DNA of 64,000 nucleotides from Acanthosoma haemorrhoidale (lineage: Eukaryota > Arthropoda > Insecta > Hemiptera > Acanthosomatidae). Below, one piece after another: positions 47,717 through 59,557 of the stretch (within the stretch, counting starts at the first letter, position 1; every line of letters begins with the position of its first letter). Below the pieces are notes generated by a model that had not been told where the DNA came from, made no database searches, and saw nothing but the letters and a program-made list of their open reading frames with translations. The translations under genes were made by a program, and so were the position numbers. Location of the stretch: contig CAKNEZ010000021.1 of the NCBI GenBank assembly GCA_930367205.1, positions 186,001 through 250,000 on the forward strand, written 5' to 3'.

Positions 47717-50059
47717 GAGAAAATCCTCCTCAATGAGATGATCATTGTATCTCATCATCTCAATAATGCGTCGTCATACCTAGCCCAACGTTTTCGTGAA
47801 AATTGATTGATTGATTGATCAATGTTTATAGTACAATGAGGAAAATTCAAAATCGGATAGTTTAGTTTTTATCCGGGCTCTACTTTAATTAAATATTTGG
47901 ATAATTATGTCTAGAAGAGACTACATATATAAAAACTGGAAGGGGGGCTCACCCCGTATCGTATAGATAGATATAACATCGGACAGAGCATCGGCATGAG
48001 TTGATATTCGCCTGCAGCCGGCTCTCCCCCGGGCAAGATGGGACCGGTCAGCCTAACGTCTCCCGCCCATCTAATGAGTGCACGAGCAAGTGTTAATGGG
48101 ACGCACCTCCGTTCCTCGGATAGGCCGAACGAAGGCCTAAAGAAATCCGAAAACTATTAGCCGTTGGGTATTTATTACAGGAGGATATTTAAGATAAATG
48201 TTTATCATCCCATAGCACTCTCTTCGGGTGTCTAAATCATTAGGAATAAATCAAACTATGATTTTCAAGAGGCAGACGGCACACTATAATTCAAAATTCA
48301 AAATTGCTTTCCTCGTAAATACGGGCTCCGCATTATTCAATTAGAAATAGTACATACAGTGTATATATCATATAATAGTTGGATTTGGCAGCGTCGGGTT
48401 ACTATGATAACCATTTTTCATATTAAAGGATACCACAAACGATGTATGTTCTGGATATTAAAATAATTTTTAAGGGTATCTAGAGACTATATCGCTCCTC
48501 ACGACGTCCTCTAAAGGTGGAGCCCAGTCCGAGGGATAGCCGAGCTGGCCCGACATATCATCAAATCTCCGACGAATACTATTTTCAATATCAGCGATGA
48601 GCAAAATGATTTCATTTAAAAGAAAAGAAATTAAGTAAAATAATGATAAGGTGAGCCCAATTTTATATATGTATTTCAAAGACAAAATAGAGAAAGCTAT
48701 TTTTTAATTAGCTAATCACAACTGGGGTTGTCCATGTAAAAGACACTACTCCAGGGAACAGACAGAATTAAAATTGTTGAGACGAAAAAAAATAATAGTG
48801 GGGATAACGACTGAAAGTGAAAGGATCACTAGTTCCGGATTAGTGAGGTCGGGATCAGTAAATTTTTACGGCTTACTACAGGAGGAGGTTTTATCTGTGA
48901 GCTAAGGATAAACAGGCACCAAAATATTATTGCGGGAGTCACTCGATTGATACTATCATTCGAGATCATGGTTGGATTAGGAATAATGATTCATAAATAA
49001 AGTTACAGCAAGAGTCACTATTTAATTCGGCGGCAAAGTAATATTAAAAATAATTTAATGAACGGATCTCGGTGGATTCCTAAAAGATAACATATATACC
49101 CAATATTTTTTTTATGTGTAACTCCAAAAATAAAAAATCTTATAAAATATTGTCATTATAAATAGTAGCAAATAAGATGAGGGAAATCTCAAAAATATAA
49201 TAAATAATACGTTTTGGAGCGTTTACTAATAATAGCTCGGGAGATTGGTTGAAGTTGAAGGGTGGATACCGGGAAGGAAGCTACACTAGCGCCACCTGTG
49301 TGATCGCTAGCTAACCTGTGGGATCGAGAGGGATGCAGAGATATATGCACTAATACGGGTAGGGAAATGTTTTCGGTGCGTTTAAACTATTTATACTCGA
49401 TAATATATTGTGTAGTAAGATAAACGAAACATTTTTTTCTATATTACATCATCTGGTGGTTCGCTAGACGGCCATTCGTCTTCTCCGAATCCAGTTCAAT
49501 CTCGCAAGTGAAGTTAGGTTTGACTTGACAACTATCGGATTTTCCCAAATTATAGCATACTTACCTGGCGTGGGGGCCTACCGTGATCAACAAGGCGGTT
49601 CCCCCAGGGTGAGGCTTTTCCATTGCACTTCGGTTGAGCTGACCCCTGCGAATACCCCAAATGCGGGTATCTCGGGCGCGTAATTTTTGGTAGTCGGGAC
49701 TGCGTTCGCGCTTTCCCGTTATAATTTCGCCACATCATTCAATATAAGGGAAGGTGTACAGGGGAGACCTACCTGTAGGGCCTCCTTCCGGACTTCCGCT
49801 TCCCGCTGTTTGTTGTACTTAGTGCAAGCTTTTCACACACCTGGTTTGTTGACATACAGACAGATAATCAATCATCACCACTGCCTGTCTAATAAAAAGT
49901 ACAGCAACAGCTTCAGACTCCGTCCCGTCGTCGTCGTCTTACCTCTCTCTCTCTACCTACTTACTACTACTCGACACTACCCCCTCCCTACCTGATAAAC
50001 TAACTGACTCATATTGATGATGAGATTCATAATTTCCCCCCCCCCCCCTCTCCGAGGCA
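47717..50059 (+). repeat. U1 array unit 17
   Basis: 2343 bp. GCCGAGCTGGCCC (near 48540) shared only with unit 22, and TGAGACGAAAA shared with units 6 and 22. Confidence 0.9.
49557..49718 (+). ncRNA. U1: U1 spliceosomal snRNA, copy 17
   Basis: Intact; C at nt 123, with the TTTCGCC/GGACTTCCG/CACTGCC downstream block. Confidence 0.96.
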
Positions 50060-52406
50060 GAGAAAATCCTCCACAATGAGATGATCATTGTATCTCATCA
50101 TCTCAATAATGCGTCGTCATACCTAGCCCAACGTTTTCGTGAAAATTGATTGATTGATTGATCAATGTTTATAGTACAATGAGGAAAATTCAAAATCGGA
50201 TAGTTTAGTTTTTATCCGGGCTCTACTTTAATTAAATATTTGGATAATTATGTCTAGAAGAGACTACATATATAAAAACTGGAAGGGGGGCTCACCCCGT
50301 ATCGTATAGATAGATATAACATCGGACAGAGCATCGGCATGAGTTGATATTCGCCTGCAGCCGGCTCTCCCCCGGGCAAGATGGGACCGGTCAGCCTAAC
50401 GTCTCCCGCCCATCTAATGAGTGCACGAGCAAGTGTTAATGGGACGCACCTCCGTTCCTCGGATAGGCCGAACGAAGGCCTAAAGAAATCCGAAAACTAT
50501 TAGCCGTTGGGTATTTATTACAGGAGGATATTTAAGATAAATGTTTATCATCCCATAGCACTCTCTTCGGGTGCCTAAATCATTAGGAATAAATCAAACT
50601 ATGATTTTCAAGAGGCAGACGGCACACTATAATTCAAAATTCAAAATTGCTTTCCTCGTAAATACGGGCTCCATATTATTCAATTAGAAATAGTACATAC
50701 AGTGTATATATCATATAATAGTTGGATTTGGCAGCGTCGGGTTACTATGATAACCATTTTTCATATTAAAGGATACCACAAACGATGTATGTTCTGGATA
50801 TTAAAATAATTTTTAAGGGTATCTAGAGACTATATCGCTCCTCACGACGTCCTCTAAAGGTGGAGCCCAGTCCGAGGGATAGCCGAGCCGGCCCGACATA
50901 TCATCAAATCTCCGACGAATACTATTTTCAATATCAGCGATGAGCAAAATGATTTCATTTAAAAGAAAAGAAATTAAGTAAAATAATGATAAGGTGAGCC
51001 CAATTTTATATATGTATTTCAAAGACAAAATAGAGAAAGCTATTTTTTAATTAGCTAATCACAACTGGGGTTGTCCATGTAAAATACACTACTCCAGGGA
51101 ACAGACAGAATTAAAATTGTTGAGATGAAAAAAAATAATAGTGGGGATAACGACTGAAAGTGAAAGGATCACTAGTTCCGGATTAGTGAGGTCGGGATCA
51201 GTAAATTTTTACGGCTTACTACAGGAGGAGGTTTTATCTGTGAGCTAAGGATAAACAGGCACCAAAATATTATTGCGGGAGTCACTCGATTGATACTATC
51301 ATTCGAGATCATGGTTGGATTAGGAATAATGATTCATAAATAAAGTTACAGCAAGAGTCACTATTTAATTCGGCGGCAAAGTAATATTAAAAATAATTTA
51401 ATGAACGGATCTCGGTGGATTCCTAAAAGATAACATATATACCCAATATTTTTTTTATGTGTAACTCCAAAAATAAAAAATCTTATAAAATATTGTCATT
51501 ATAAATAGTAGCAAATAAGATGAGGGAAATCTCAAAAATATAATAAATAATACGTTTTGGAGCGTTTACTAATAATAGCTCGGGAGATTGGTTGAAGTTG
51601 AAGGGTGGATACCGGGAAGGAAGCTACACTAGCGCCACCTGTGTGATCGCTAGCTAACCTGTGGGATCGAGAGGGATGCAGAGATATATGCACTAATACG
51701 GGTAGGGAAATGTTTTCGGTGCGTTTAAACTATTTATACTCGATAATATATTGTGTAGTAAGATAAACGAAACATTTTTTTCTATATTACATCATCTGGT
51801 GGTTCGCTAGACGGCCATTCGTCTTCTCCGAATCCAGTTCAATCTCGCAAGTGAAGTTAGGTTTGACTTGACAACTATCGGATTTTCCCAAATTATAGCA
51901 TACTTACCTGGCGTGGGGGCCTACCGTGATCAACAAGGCGGTTCCCCCAGGGTGAGGCTTTTCCATTGCACTTCGGTTGAGCTGACCCCTGCGAATACCC
52001 CAAATGCGGGTATCTCGGGCGCGTAATTTTTGGTAGTCGGGACTGCGTTCGCGCTTTCCCGTTATAATTTCACCACATCATTCAATATAAGGGAAGGTGT
52101 ACAGGGGAGAACCTACCTGTAGGGCCTCCTTCCGGACGTCCGCTTCCCGCTGTTTGTTGTACTTAGTGCAAGCTTTTCACACACCTGGTTTGTTGACATA
52201 CAGACAGATAATCAATCATCACCACCGCCTGTCTAATAAAAAGTACAGCAACAGCTTCAGACTCCGTCCCGTCGTCGTCGTCTTACCTCTCTCTCTCTCT
52301 ACCTACTTACTACTACTCGACACTACCCCCTCCCTACCTGATAAACTAACTGACTCACATTGATGATGAGATTTAATTTTTTTTTTTTCCCCCCCTCTCC
52401 GAGGCA
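50060..52406 (+). repeat. U1 array unit 18
   Basis: 2347 bp. Private CTCCATATTATTC near 50669. Near its right end GAGATTTAATTTT has lost the usual CATA before the T-tract. Confidence 0.9.
51900..52061 (+). ncRNA. U1: U1 spliceosomal snRNA, copy 18
   Basis: Intact; C at nt 123. The flank reads GGGGAGAACCTACC (one extra A), as in units 12-14 and 20, so its 3' flank comes from that group without the insertion. Confidence 0.96.
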
Positions 52407-54748
52407 GAGAAAATCCTCCTCAATGAGATGATCATTGTATCTCATCATCTCAATAATGCGTCGTCATACCTAGCCCAACGTTTTCGTGAAAATTGATTGA
52501 TTGATTGATCAATGTTTATAGTACAATGAGGAAAATTCAAAATCGGATAGTTTAGTTTTTATCCGGGCTCTACTTTAATTAAATATTTGGATAATTATGT
52601 CTAGAAGAGACTACATATATAAAAACTGGAAGGGGGGCTCACCCCGTATCGTATAGATAGATATAACATCGGACAGAGCATCGGCATGAGTTGATATTCG
52701 CCTGCAGCCGGCTCTCCCCCGGGCAAGATGGGACCGGTCAGCCTAACGTCTCCCGCCCATCTAATGAGTGCACGAGCAAGTGTTAATGGGACGCACCTCC
52801 GTTCCTCGGATAGGCCGAACGAAGGCCTAAAGAAATCCGAAAACTATTAGCCGTTGGGTATTTATTACAGGAGGATATTTAAGATAAATGTTTATCATCC
52901 CATAGCACTCTCTTCGGGTGTCTAAATCATTAGGAATAAATCAAACTATGATTTTCAAGAGGCAGACAGCACACTATAATTCAAAATTCAAAATTGCTTT
53001 CCTCGTAAATACGGGCTCCGTATTATTCAATTAGAAATAGTACATACAGTGTATATATCATATAATAGTTGGATTTGGCAGCGTCGGGTTACTATGATAA
53101 CCATTTTTCATATTAAAGGATACCACAAACGATGTATGTTCTGGATATTAAAATAATTTTTAAGGGTATCTAGAGACTATATCGCTCCTCACGACGTCCT
53201 CTAAAGGTGGAGCCCAGTCCGAGGGATAGCCGAGCCGGCCCGACATATCATCAAATCTCCGACGAATACTATTTTCAATATCAGCGATGAGCAAAATGAT
53301 TTCATTTAAAAGAAAAGAAATTAAGTAAAATAATGATAAGGTGAGCCCAATTTTATATATGTATTTCAAAGACAAAATAGAGAAAGCTATTTTTTAATTA
53401 GCTAATCACAACTGGGGTTGTCCATGTAAAAGACACTACTCCAGGGAACAGACAGAATTAAAATTGTTGAGATGAAAAAAAATAATAGTGGGGATAACGA
53501 CTGAAAGTGAAAGGATCACTAGTTCCGGATTAGTGAGGTCGGGATCAGTAAATTTTTACGGCTTACTACAGGAGGAGGTTTTATCTGTGAGCTAAGGATA
53601 AACAGGCACCAAAATATTATTGCGGGAGTCACTCGATTGATACTATCATTCGAGATCATGGTTGGATTAGGAATAATGATTCATAAATAAAGTTACAGCA
53701 AGAGTCACTATTTAATTCGGCGGCAAAGTAATATTAAAAATAATTTAATGAACGGATCTCGGTGGATTCCTAAAAGATAACATATATACCCAATATTTTT
53801 TTTATGTGTAACTCCAAAAATAAAAAATCTTATAAAATATTGTCATTATAAATAGTAGCAAATAAGATGAGGGAAATCTCAAAAATATAATAAATAATAC
53901 GTTTTGGAGCGTTTACTAATAATAGCTCGGGAGATTGGTTGAAGTTGAAGGGTGGATACCGGGAAGGAAGCTACACTAGCGCCACCTGTGTGATCGCTAG
54001 CTAACCTGTGGGATCGAGAGGGATGCAGAGATATATGCACTAATACGGGTAGGGAAATGTTTTCGGTGCGTTTAAACTATTTATACTCGATAATATATTG
54101 TGTAGTAAGATAAACGAAACATTTTTTTCTATATTACATCATCTGGTGGTTCGCTAGACGGCCATTCGTCTTCTCCGAATCCAGTTCAATCTCGCAAGTG
54201 AAGTTAGGTTTGACTTGACAACTATCGGATTTTCCCAAATTATAGCATACTTACCTGGCGTGGGGGCCTACCGTGATCAACAAGGCGGTTCCCCCAGGGT
54301 GAGGCTTTTCCATTGCACTTCGGTTGAGCTGACCCCTGCGAATACCCCAAATGCGGGTATCTCGGGCGCGTAATTTTTGGTAGTCGGGACTGCGTTCGCG
54401 CTTTCCCGTTATAATTTCGCCACATCATTCAATATAAGGGAAGGTGTACAGGGGAGACCTACCTGTAGGGCCTCCTTCCGGACTTCCGCTTCCCGCTGTT
54501 TGTTGTACTTAGTGCAAGCTTTTCACACACCTGGTTTGTTGACATACAGACAGATAATCAATCATCACCGCTGCCTGTCTAATAAAAAGTACAGCAACAG
54601 CTTCAGACTCCGTCCCGTCGTCGTCGTCTTACCTCTCTCTCTCTACCTACTTACTACTACTCGACACTACCCCCTCCCTACCTGATAAACTAACTGACTC
54701 ATATTGATGATGAGATTCATAATTTCCCCCCCCCCCCTCTCCGAGGCA
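52407..54748 (+). repeat. U1 array unit 19
   Basis: 2342 bp. GACAGCACAC like units 1, 16 and 21. Private CACCGCTGCC near 54567. Confidence 0.9.
54247..54408 (+). ncRNA. U1: U1 spliceosomal snRNA, copy 19
   Basis: Intact; C at nt 123. Confidence 0.96.
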
Positions 54749-56594
54749 GAGAAAATCCTCCACAATGAGATGATCATTGTATCTCATCATCTCAATAATG
54801 CGTCGTCATACCTAGCCCAACGTTTTCGTGAAAATTGATTGATTGATTGATCAATGTTTATAGTACAATGAGGAAAATTCAAAATCGGATAGTTTAGTTT
54901 TTATCCGGGCTCTACTTTAATTAAATATTTGGATAATTATGTCTAGAAGAGACTACATATATAAAAACTGGAAGGGGGGCTCACCCCGTATCGTATAGAT
55001 AGATATAACATCGGACAGAGCATCGGCATGAGTTGATATTCGCCTGCAGCCGGCTCTCCCCCGGGCAAGATGGGACCGGTCAGCCTAACGTCTCCCGCCC
55101 ATCTAATGAGTGCACGAGCAAGTGTTAATGGGACGCACCTCCGTTCCTCGGATAGGCCGAACGAAGGCCTAAAGAAATCCGAAAACTATTAGCCGTTGGG
55201 TATTTATTACAGGAGGATATTTAAGATAAATGTTTATCATCCCATAGCACTCTCTTCGGGTGTCTAAATCATTAGGAATAAATCAAACTATGATTTTCAA
55301 GAGGCAGACGGCACACTATAATTCAAAATTCAAAATTGCTTTCCTCGTAAATACGGGCTCCGCATAATTCAATTAGAAATAGTACATACAGTGTATATAT
55401 CATATAATAGTTGGATTTGGCAGCGTCGGGTTACTATGATAACCATTTTTCATATTAAAGGATACCACAAACGATGTATGTTCTGGATATTAAAATAATT
55501 TTTAAGGGTATCTAGAGACTATATCGCTCCTCACGACGTCCTCTAAAGGTGGAGCCCAGTCCGAGGGATAGCCGAGCCGGCCCGACATATCATCAAATCT
55601 CCGACGAATACTATTTTCAATATCAGCGATGAGCAAAATGATTTCATTTAAAAGAAAAGAAATTAAGTAAAATAATGATAAGGTGAGCCCAATTTTATAT
55701 ATGTATTTCAAAGACAAAATAGAGAAAGCTATTTTTTAATTAGCTAATCACAACTGGGGTTGTCCATGTAAAAGACACTACTCCAGGGAACAGACAGAAT
55801 TAAAATTGTTGAGATGAAAAAAAATAATAGTGGGGATAACGACTGAAAGTGAAAGGATCACTAGTTCCGGATTAGTGAGGTCGGGATCAGTAAATTTTTA
55901 CGGCTTACTACAGGAGGAGGTTTTATCTGTGAGCTAAGGATAAACAGGCACCAAAATATTATTGCGGGAGTCACTCGATTGATACTATCATTCGAGATCA
56001 TGGTTGGATTAGGAATAATGATTCATAAATAAAGTTACAGCAAGAGTCACTATTTAATTCGGCGGCAAAGTAATATTAAAAATAATTTAATGAACGGATC
56101 TCGGTGGATTCCTAAAAGATAACATATATACCCAATATTTTTTTTATGTGTAACTCCAAAAATAAAAAATCTTATAAAATATTGTCATTATAAATAGTAG
56201 CAAATAAGATGAGGGAAATCTCAAAAATATAATAAATAATACGTTTTGGAGCGTTTACTAATAATAGCTCGGGAGATTGGTTGAAGTTGAAGGGTGAATA
56301 CCGGGAAGGAAGCTACACTAGCGCCACCTGTGTGATCGCTAGCTAACCTGTGGGATCGAGAGGGATGCAGAGATATATGCACTAATACGGGTAGGGAAAT
56401 GTTTTCGGTGCGTTTAAACTATTTATACTCGATAATATATTGTGTAGTAAGATAAACGAAACATTTTTTTCTATATTACATCATCTGGTGGTTCGCTAGA
56501 CGGCCATTCGTCTTCTCCGAATCCAGTTCAATCTCGCAAGTGAAGTTAGGTTTGACTTGACAACTATCGGATTTTCCCAAATTATAGCATACTT

Positions 56595-56694
56595 GGAGGA
56601 GAAATATGTAATCCAAATATTTTGTTATTTTTCTTTTGTACATTGTATTGTTTAGTTGAGGTTTTGAAATAAAAAAAAAAAAAAAAAAAAAAAA
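56595..56694 (+). mobile_element. Poly(A)-tailed retro-insertion in U1, unit 20
   Basis: Same insert as in units 12-14, 100 bp, with one difference (GTTTAGTTGAGG near 56651 versus GTTTTGTTGAGG). TAGCATACTT flanks both sides with no extra bases, so this copy best preserves the original insertion. Confidence 0.85.
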
Positions 56695-56698
56695 TAGC

Positions 56699-56860
56699 AT
56701 ACTTACCTGGCGTGGGGGCCTACCGTGATCAACAAGGCGGTTCCCCCAGGGTGAGGCTTTTCCATTGCACTTCGGTTGAGCTGACCCCTGCGAATACCCC
56801 AAATGCGGGTATCTCGGGCGTGTAATTTTTGGTAGTCGGGACTGCGTTCGCGCTTTCCCG
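56699..56860 (+). pseudogene. U1: U1 snRNA, copy 20, intact body cut from its promoter
   Basis: Because the duplication covers U1 nt 1-6 plus four bases upstream, the full 162-nt U1 is rebuilt after the insert, with a normal ACUUACCUG and Sm site (T at nt 123). The promoter block is 110 bp too far away and faces the stub at 56589-56594. It would make a 5'-extended RNA or none. Possibly functional only if trimmed or transcribed from within the insert. Confidence 0.8.
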
Positions 56861-57209
56861 TTATAATTTCACCACATCATTCAATATAAGGGAAGGTGTA
56901 CAGGGGAGAACCTACCTGTAGGGCCTCCTTCCGGACGTCCGCTTCCCGCTGTTTGTTGTACTTAGTGCAAGCTTTTCACACACCTGGTTTGTTGACATAC
57001 AGACAGATAATCAATCATCACCACCGCCTGTCTAATAAAAAGTACAGCAACAGCTTCAGACTCCGTCCCGTCGTCGTCGTCTTACCTCTCTCTCTCTCTA
57101 CCTACTTACTACTACTCGACACTACCCCCTCCCTACCTGATAAACTAACTGACTCACATTGATGATGAGATTCATAATTTTTTTTTTTTTTCCCCCCCTC
57201 TCCGAGGCA

Positions 57210-59557
57210 GAGAAAATCCTCCTCAATGAGATGATCATTGTATCTCATCATCTCAATAATGCGTCGTCATACCTAGCCCAACGTTTTCGTGAAAATTGAT
57301 TGATTGATTGATCAATGTTTATAGTACAATGAGGAAAATTCAAAATCGGATAGTTTAGTTTTTATCCGGGCTCTACTTTAATTAAATATTTGGATAATTA
57401 TGTCTAGAAGAGACTACATATATAAAAACTGGAAGGGGGGCTCACCCCGTATCGTATAGATAGATATAACATCGGACAGAGCATCGGCATGGGTTGATAT
57501 TCGCCTGCAGCCGGCTCTCCCCCGGGCAAGATGGGACCGGTCAGCCTAACGTCTCCCGCCCATCTCATGAGTGCACGAGCAAGTGTTAATGGGACGCACC
57601 TCCGTTCCTCGGATAGGCCGAACGAAGGCCTAAAGAAATCCGAAAACTATTAGCCGTTGGGTATTTATTACAGGAGGATATTTAAGATAAATGTTTATCA
57701 TCCCATAGCACTCTCTTCGGGTGTCTAAATCATTAGGAATAAATCAAACTATGATTTTCAAGAGGCAGACAGCACACTATAATTCAAAATTCAAAATTGC
57801 TTTCCTCGTAAATACGGGCTCCGTATTATTCAATTAGAAATAGTACATACAGTGTATATATCATATAATAGTTGGATTTGGCAGCGTCGGGTTACTATGA
57901 TAACCATTTTTCATATTAAAGGATACCACAAACGATGTATGTTCTGGATATTAAAATAATTTTTAAGGGTATCTAGAGACTATATCGCTCCTCACGACGT
58001 CCTCTAAAGGTGGAGCCCAGTCCGAGGGATAGCCGAGCCGGCCCGACATATCATCAAATCTCCGACGAATACTATTTTCAATATCAGCGATGAGCAAAAT
58101 GATTTCATTTAAAAGAAAAGAAATTAAGTAAAATAATGATAAGGTGAGCCCAATTTTATATATGTATTTCAAAGACAAAATAGAGAAAGCTATTTTTTAA
58201 TTAGCTAATCACAACTGGGGTTGTCCATGTAAAAGACACTACTCCAGGGAACAGACAGAATTAAAATTGTTGAGATGAAAAAAAATAATAGTGGGGATAA
58301 CGACTGAAAGTGAAAGGATCACTAGTTCCGGATTAGTGAGGTCGGGATCAGTAAATTTTTACGGCTTACTACAGGAGGAGGTTTTATCTGTGAGCTAAGG
58401 ATAAACAGGCACCAAAATATTATTGCGGGAGTCACTCGATTGATACTATCATTCGAGATCATGGTTGGATTAGGAATAATGATTCATAAATAAAGTTACA
58501 GCAAGAGTCACTATTTAATTCGGCGGCAAAGTAATATTAAAAATAATTTAATGAACGGATCTCGGTGGATTCCTAAAAGATAACATATATACCCAATATT
58601 TTTTTTATGTGTAACTCCAAAAATAAAAAATCTTATAAAATATTGTCATTATAAATAGTAGCAAATAAGATGAGGGAAATCTCAAAAATATAATAAATAA
58701 TACGTTTTGGAGCGTTTACTAATAATAGCTCGGGAGATTGGTTGAAGTTGAAGGGTGGATACCGGGAAGGAAGCTACACTAGCGCCACCTGTGTGATCGC
58801 TAGCTAACCTGTGGGATCGAGAGGGATGCAGAGATATATGCACTAATACGGGTAGGGAAATGTTTTCGGTGCGTTTAAACTATTTATACTCGATAATATA
58901 TTGTGTAGTAAGATAAACGAAACATTTTTTTCTATATTACATCATCTGGTGGTTCGCTAGACGGCCATTCGTCTTCTCCGAATCCAGTTCAATCTCGCAA
59001 GTGAAGTTAGGTTTGACTTGACAACTATCGGATTTTCCCAAATTATAGCATACTTACCTGGCGTGGGGGCCTACCGTGATCAACAAGGCGGTTCCCCCAG
59101 GGTGAGGCTTTTCCATTGCACTTCGGTTGAGCTGACCCCTGCGAATACCCCAAATGCGGGTATCTCGGGCGTGTAATTTTTGGTAGTCGGGACTACGTTC
59201 GCGCTTTCCCGTTATAATTTCACCACATCATTCAATATAAGGGAAGGTGTACAGGGGAGACCTACCTGTAGGGCCTCCTTCCGGACGTCCGCTTCCCGCT
59301 GTTTGTTGTACTTAGTGCAAGCTTTTCACACACCTGGTTTGTTGACATACAGACAGATAATCAATCATCACCACCGCCTGTCTAATAAAAAGTACAGCAA
59401 CAGCTTCAGACTCCGTCCCGTCGTCGTCGTCTTACCTCTCTCTCTCTCTACCTACTTACTACTACTCGACACTACCCCCTCCCTACCTGATAAACTAACT
59501 GACTCACATTGATGATGAGATTCATAATTTTTTTTTTTTCCCCCCCTCTCCGAGGCA
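57210..59557 (+). repeat. U1 array unit 21
   Basis: 2348 bp. Left half matches unit 16 (ATCTCATGAG, GACAGCACAC) while its U1 matches unit 15 (nt 146 A): a mosaic of two neighbours found elsewhere in the array. Confidence 0.9.
59050..59211 (+). ncRNA. U1: U1 spliceosomal snRNA, copy 21, stem-loop 4 variant
   Basis: Same nt 146 G to A (59195) as copy 15. T at nt 123. Otherwise intact. Confidence 0.93.

Larger units (their letters stand above)
54749..57209 (+). repeat. U1 array unit 20 (with insertion)
   Basis: 2461 bp. GGGTGAATACC and the GAACCTACC flank place it with units 12-14, from which it is separated by five uninterrupted units. Confidence 0.9.

Noticed and set aside
37463..56704. Four independent U1-targeted insertions
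   Set aside because: Same insert length, same duplication and shared flanking variants show one insertion copied within the array. A target-specific element is therefore not shown by this window alone.
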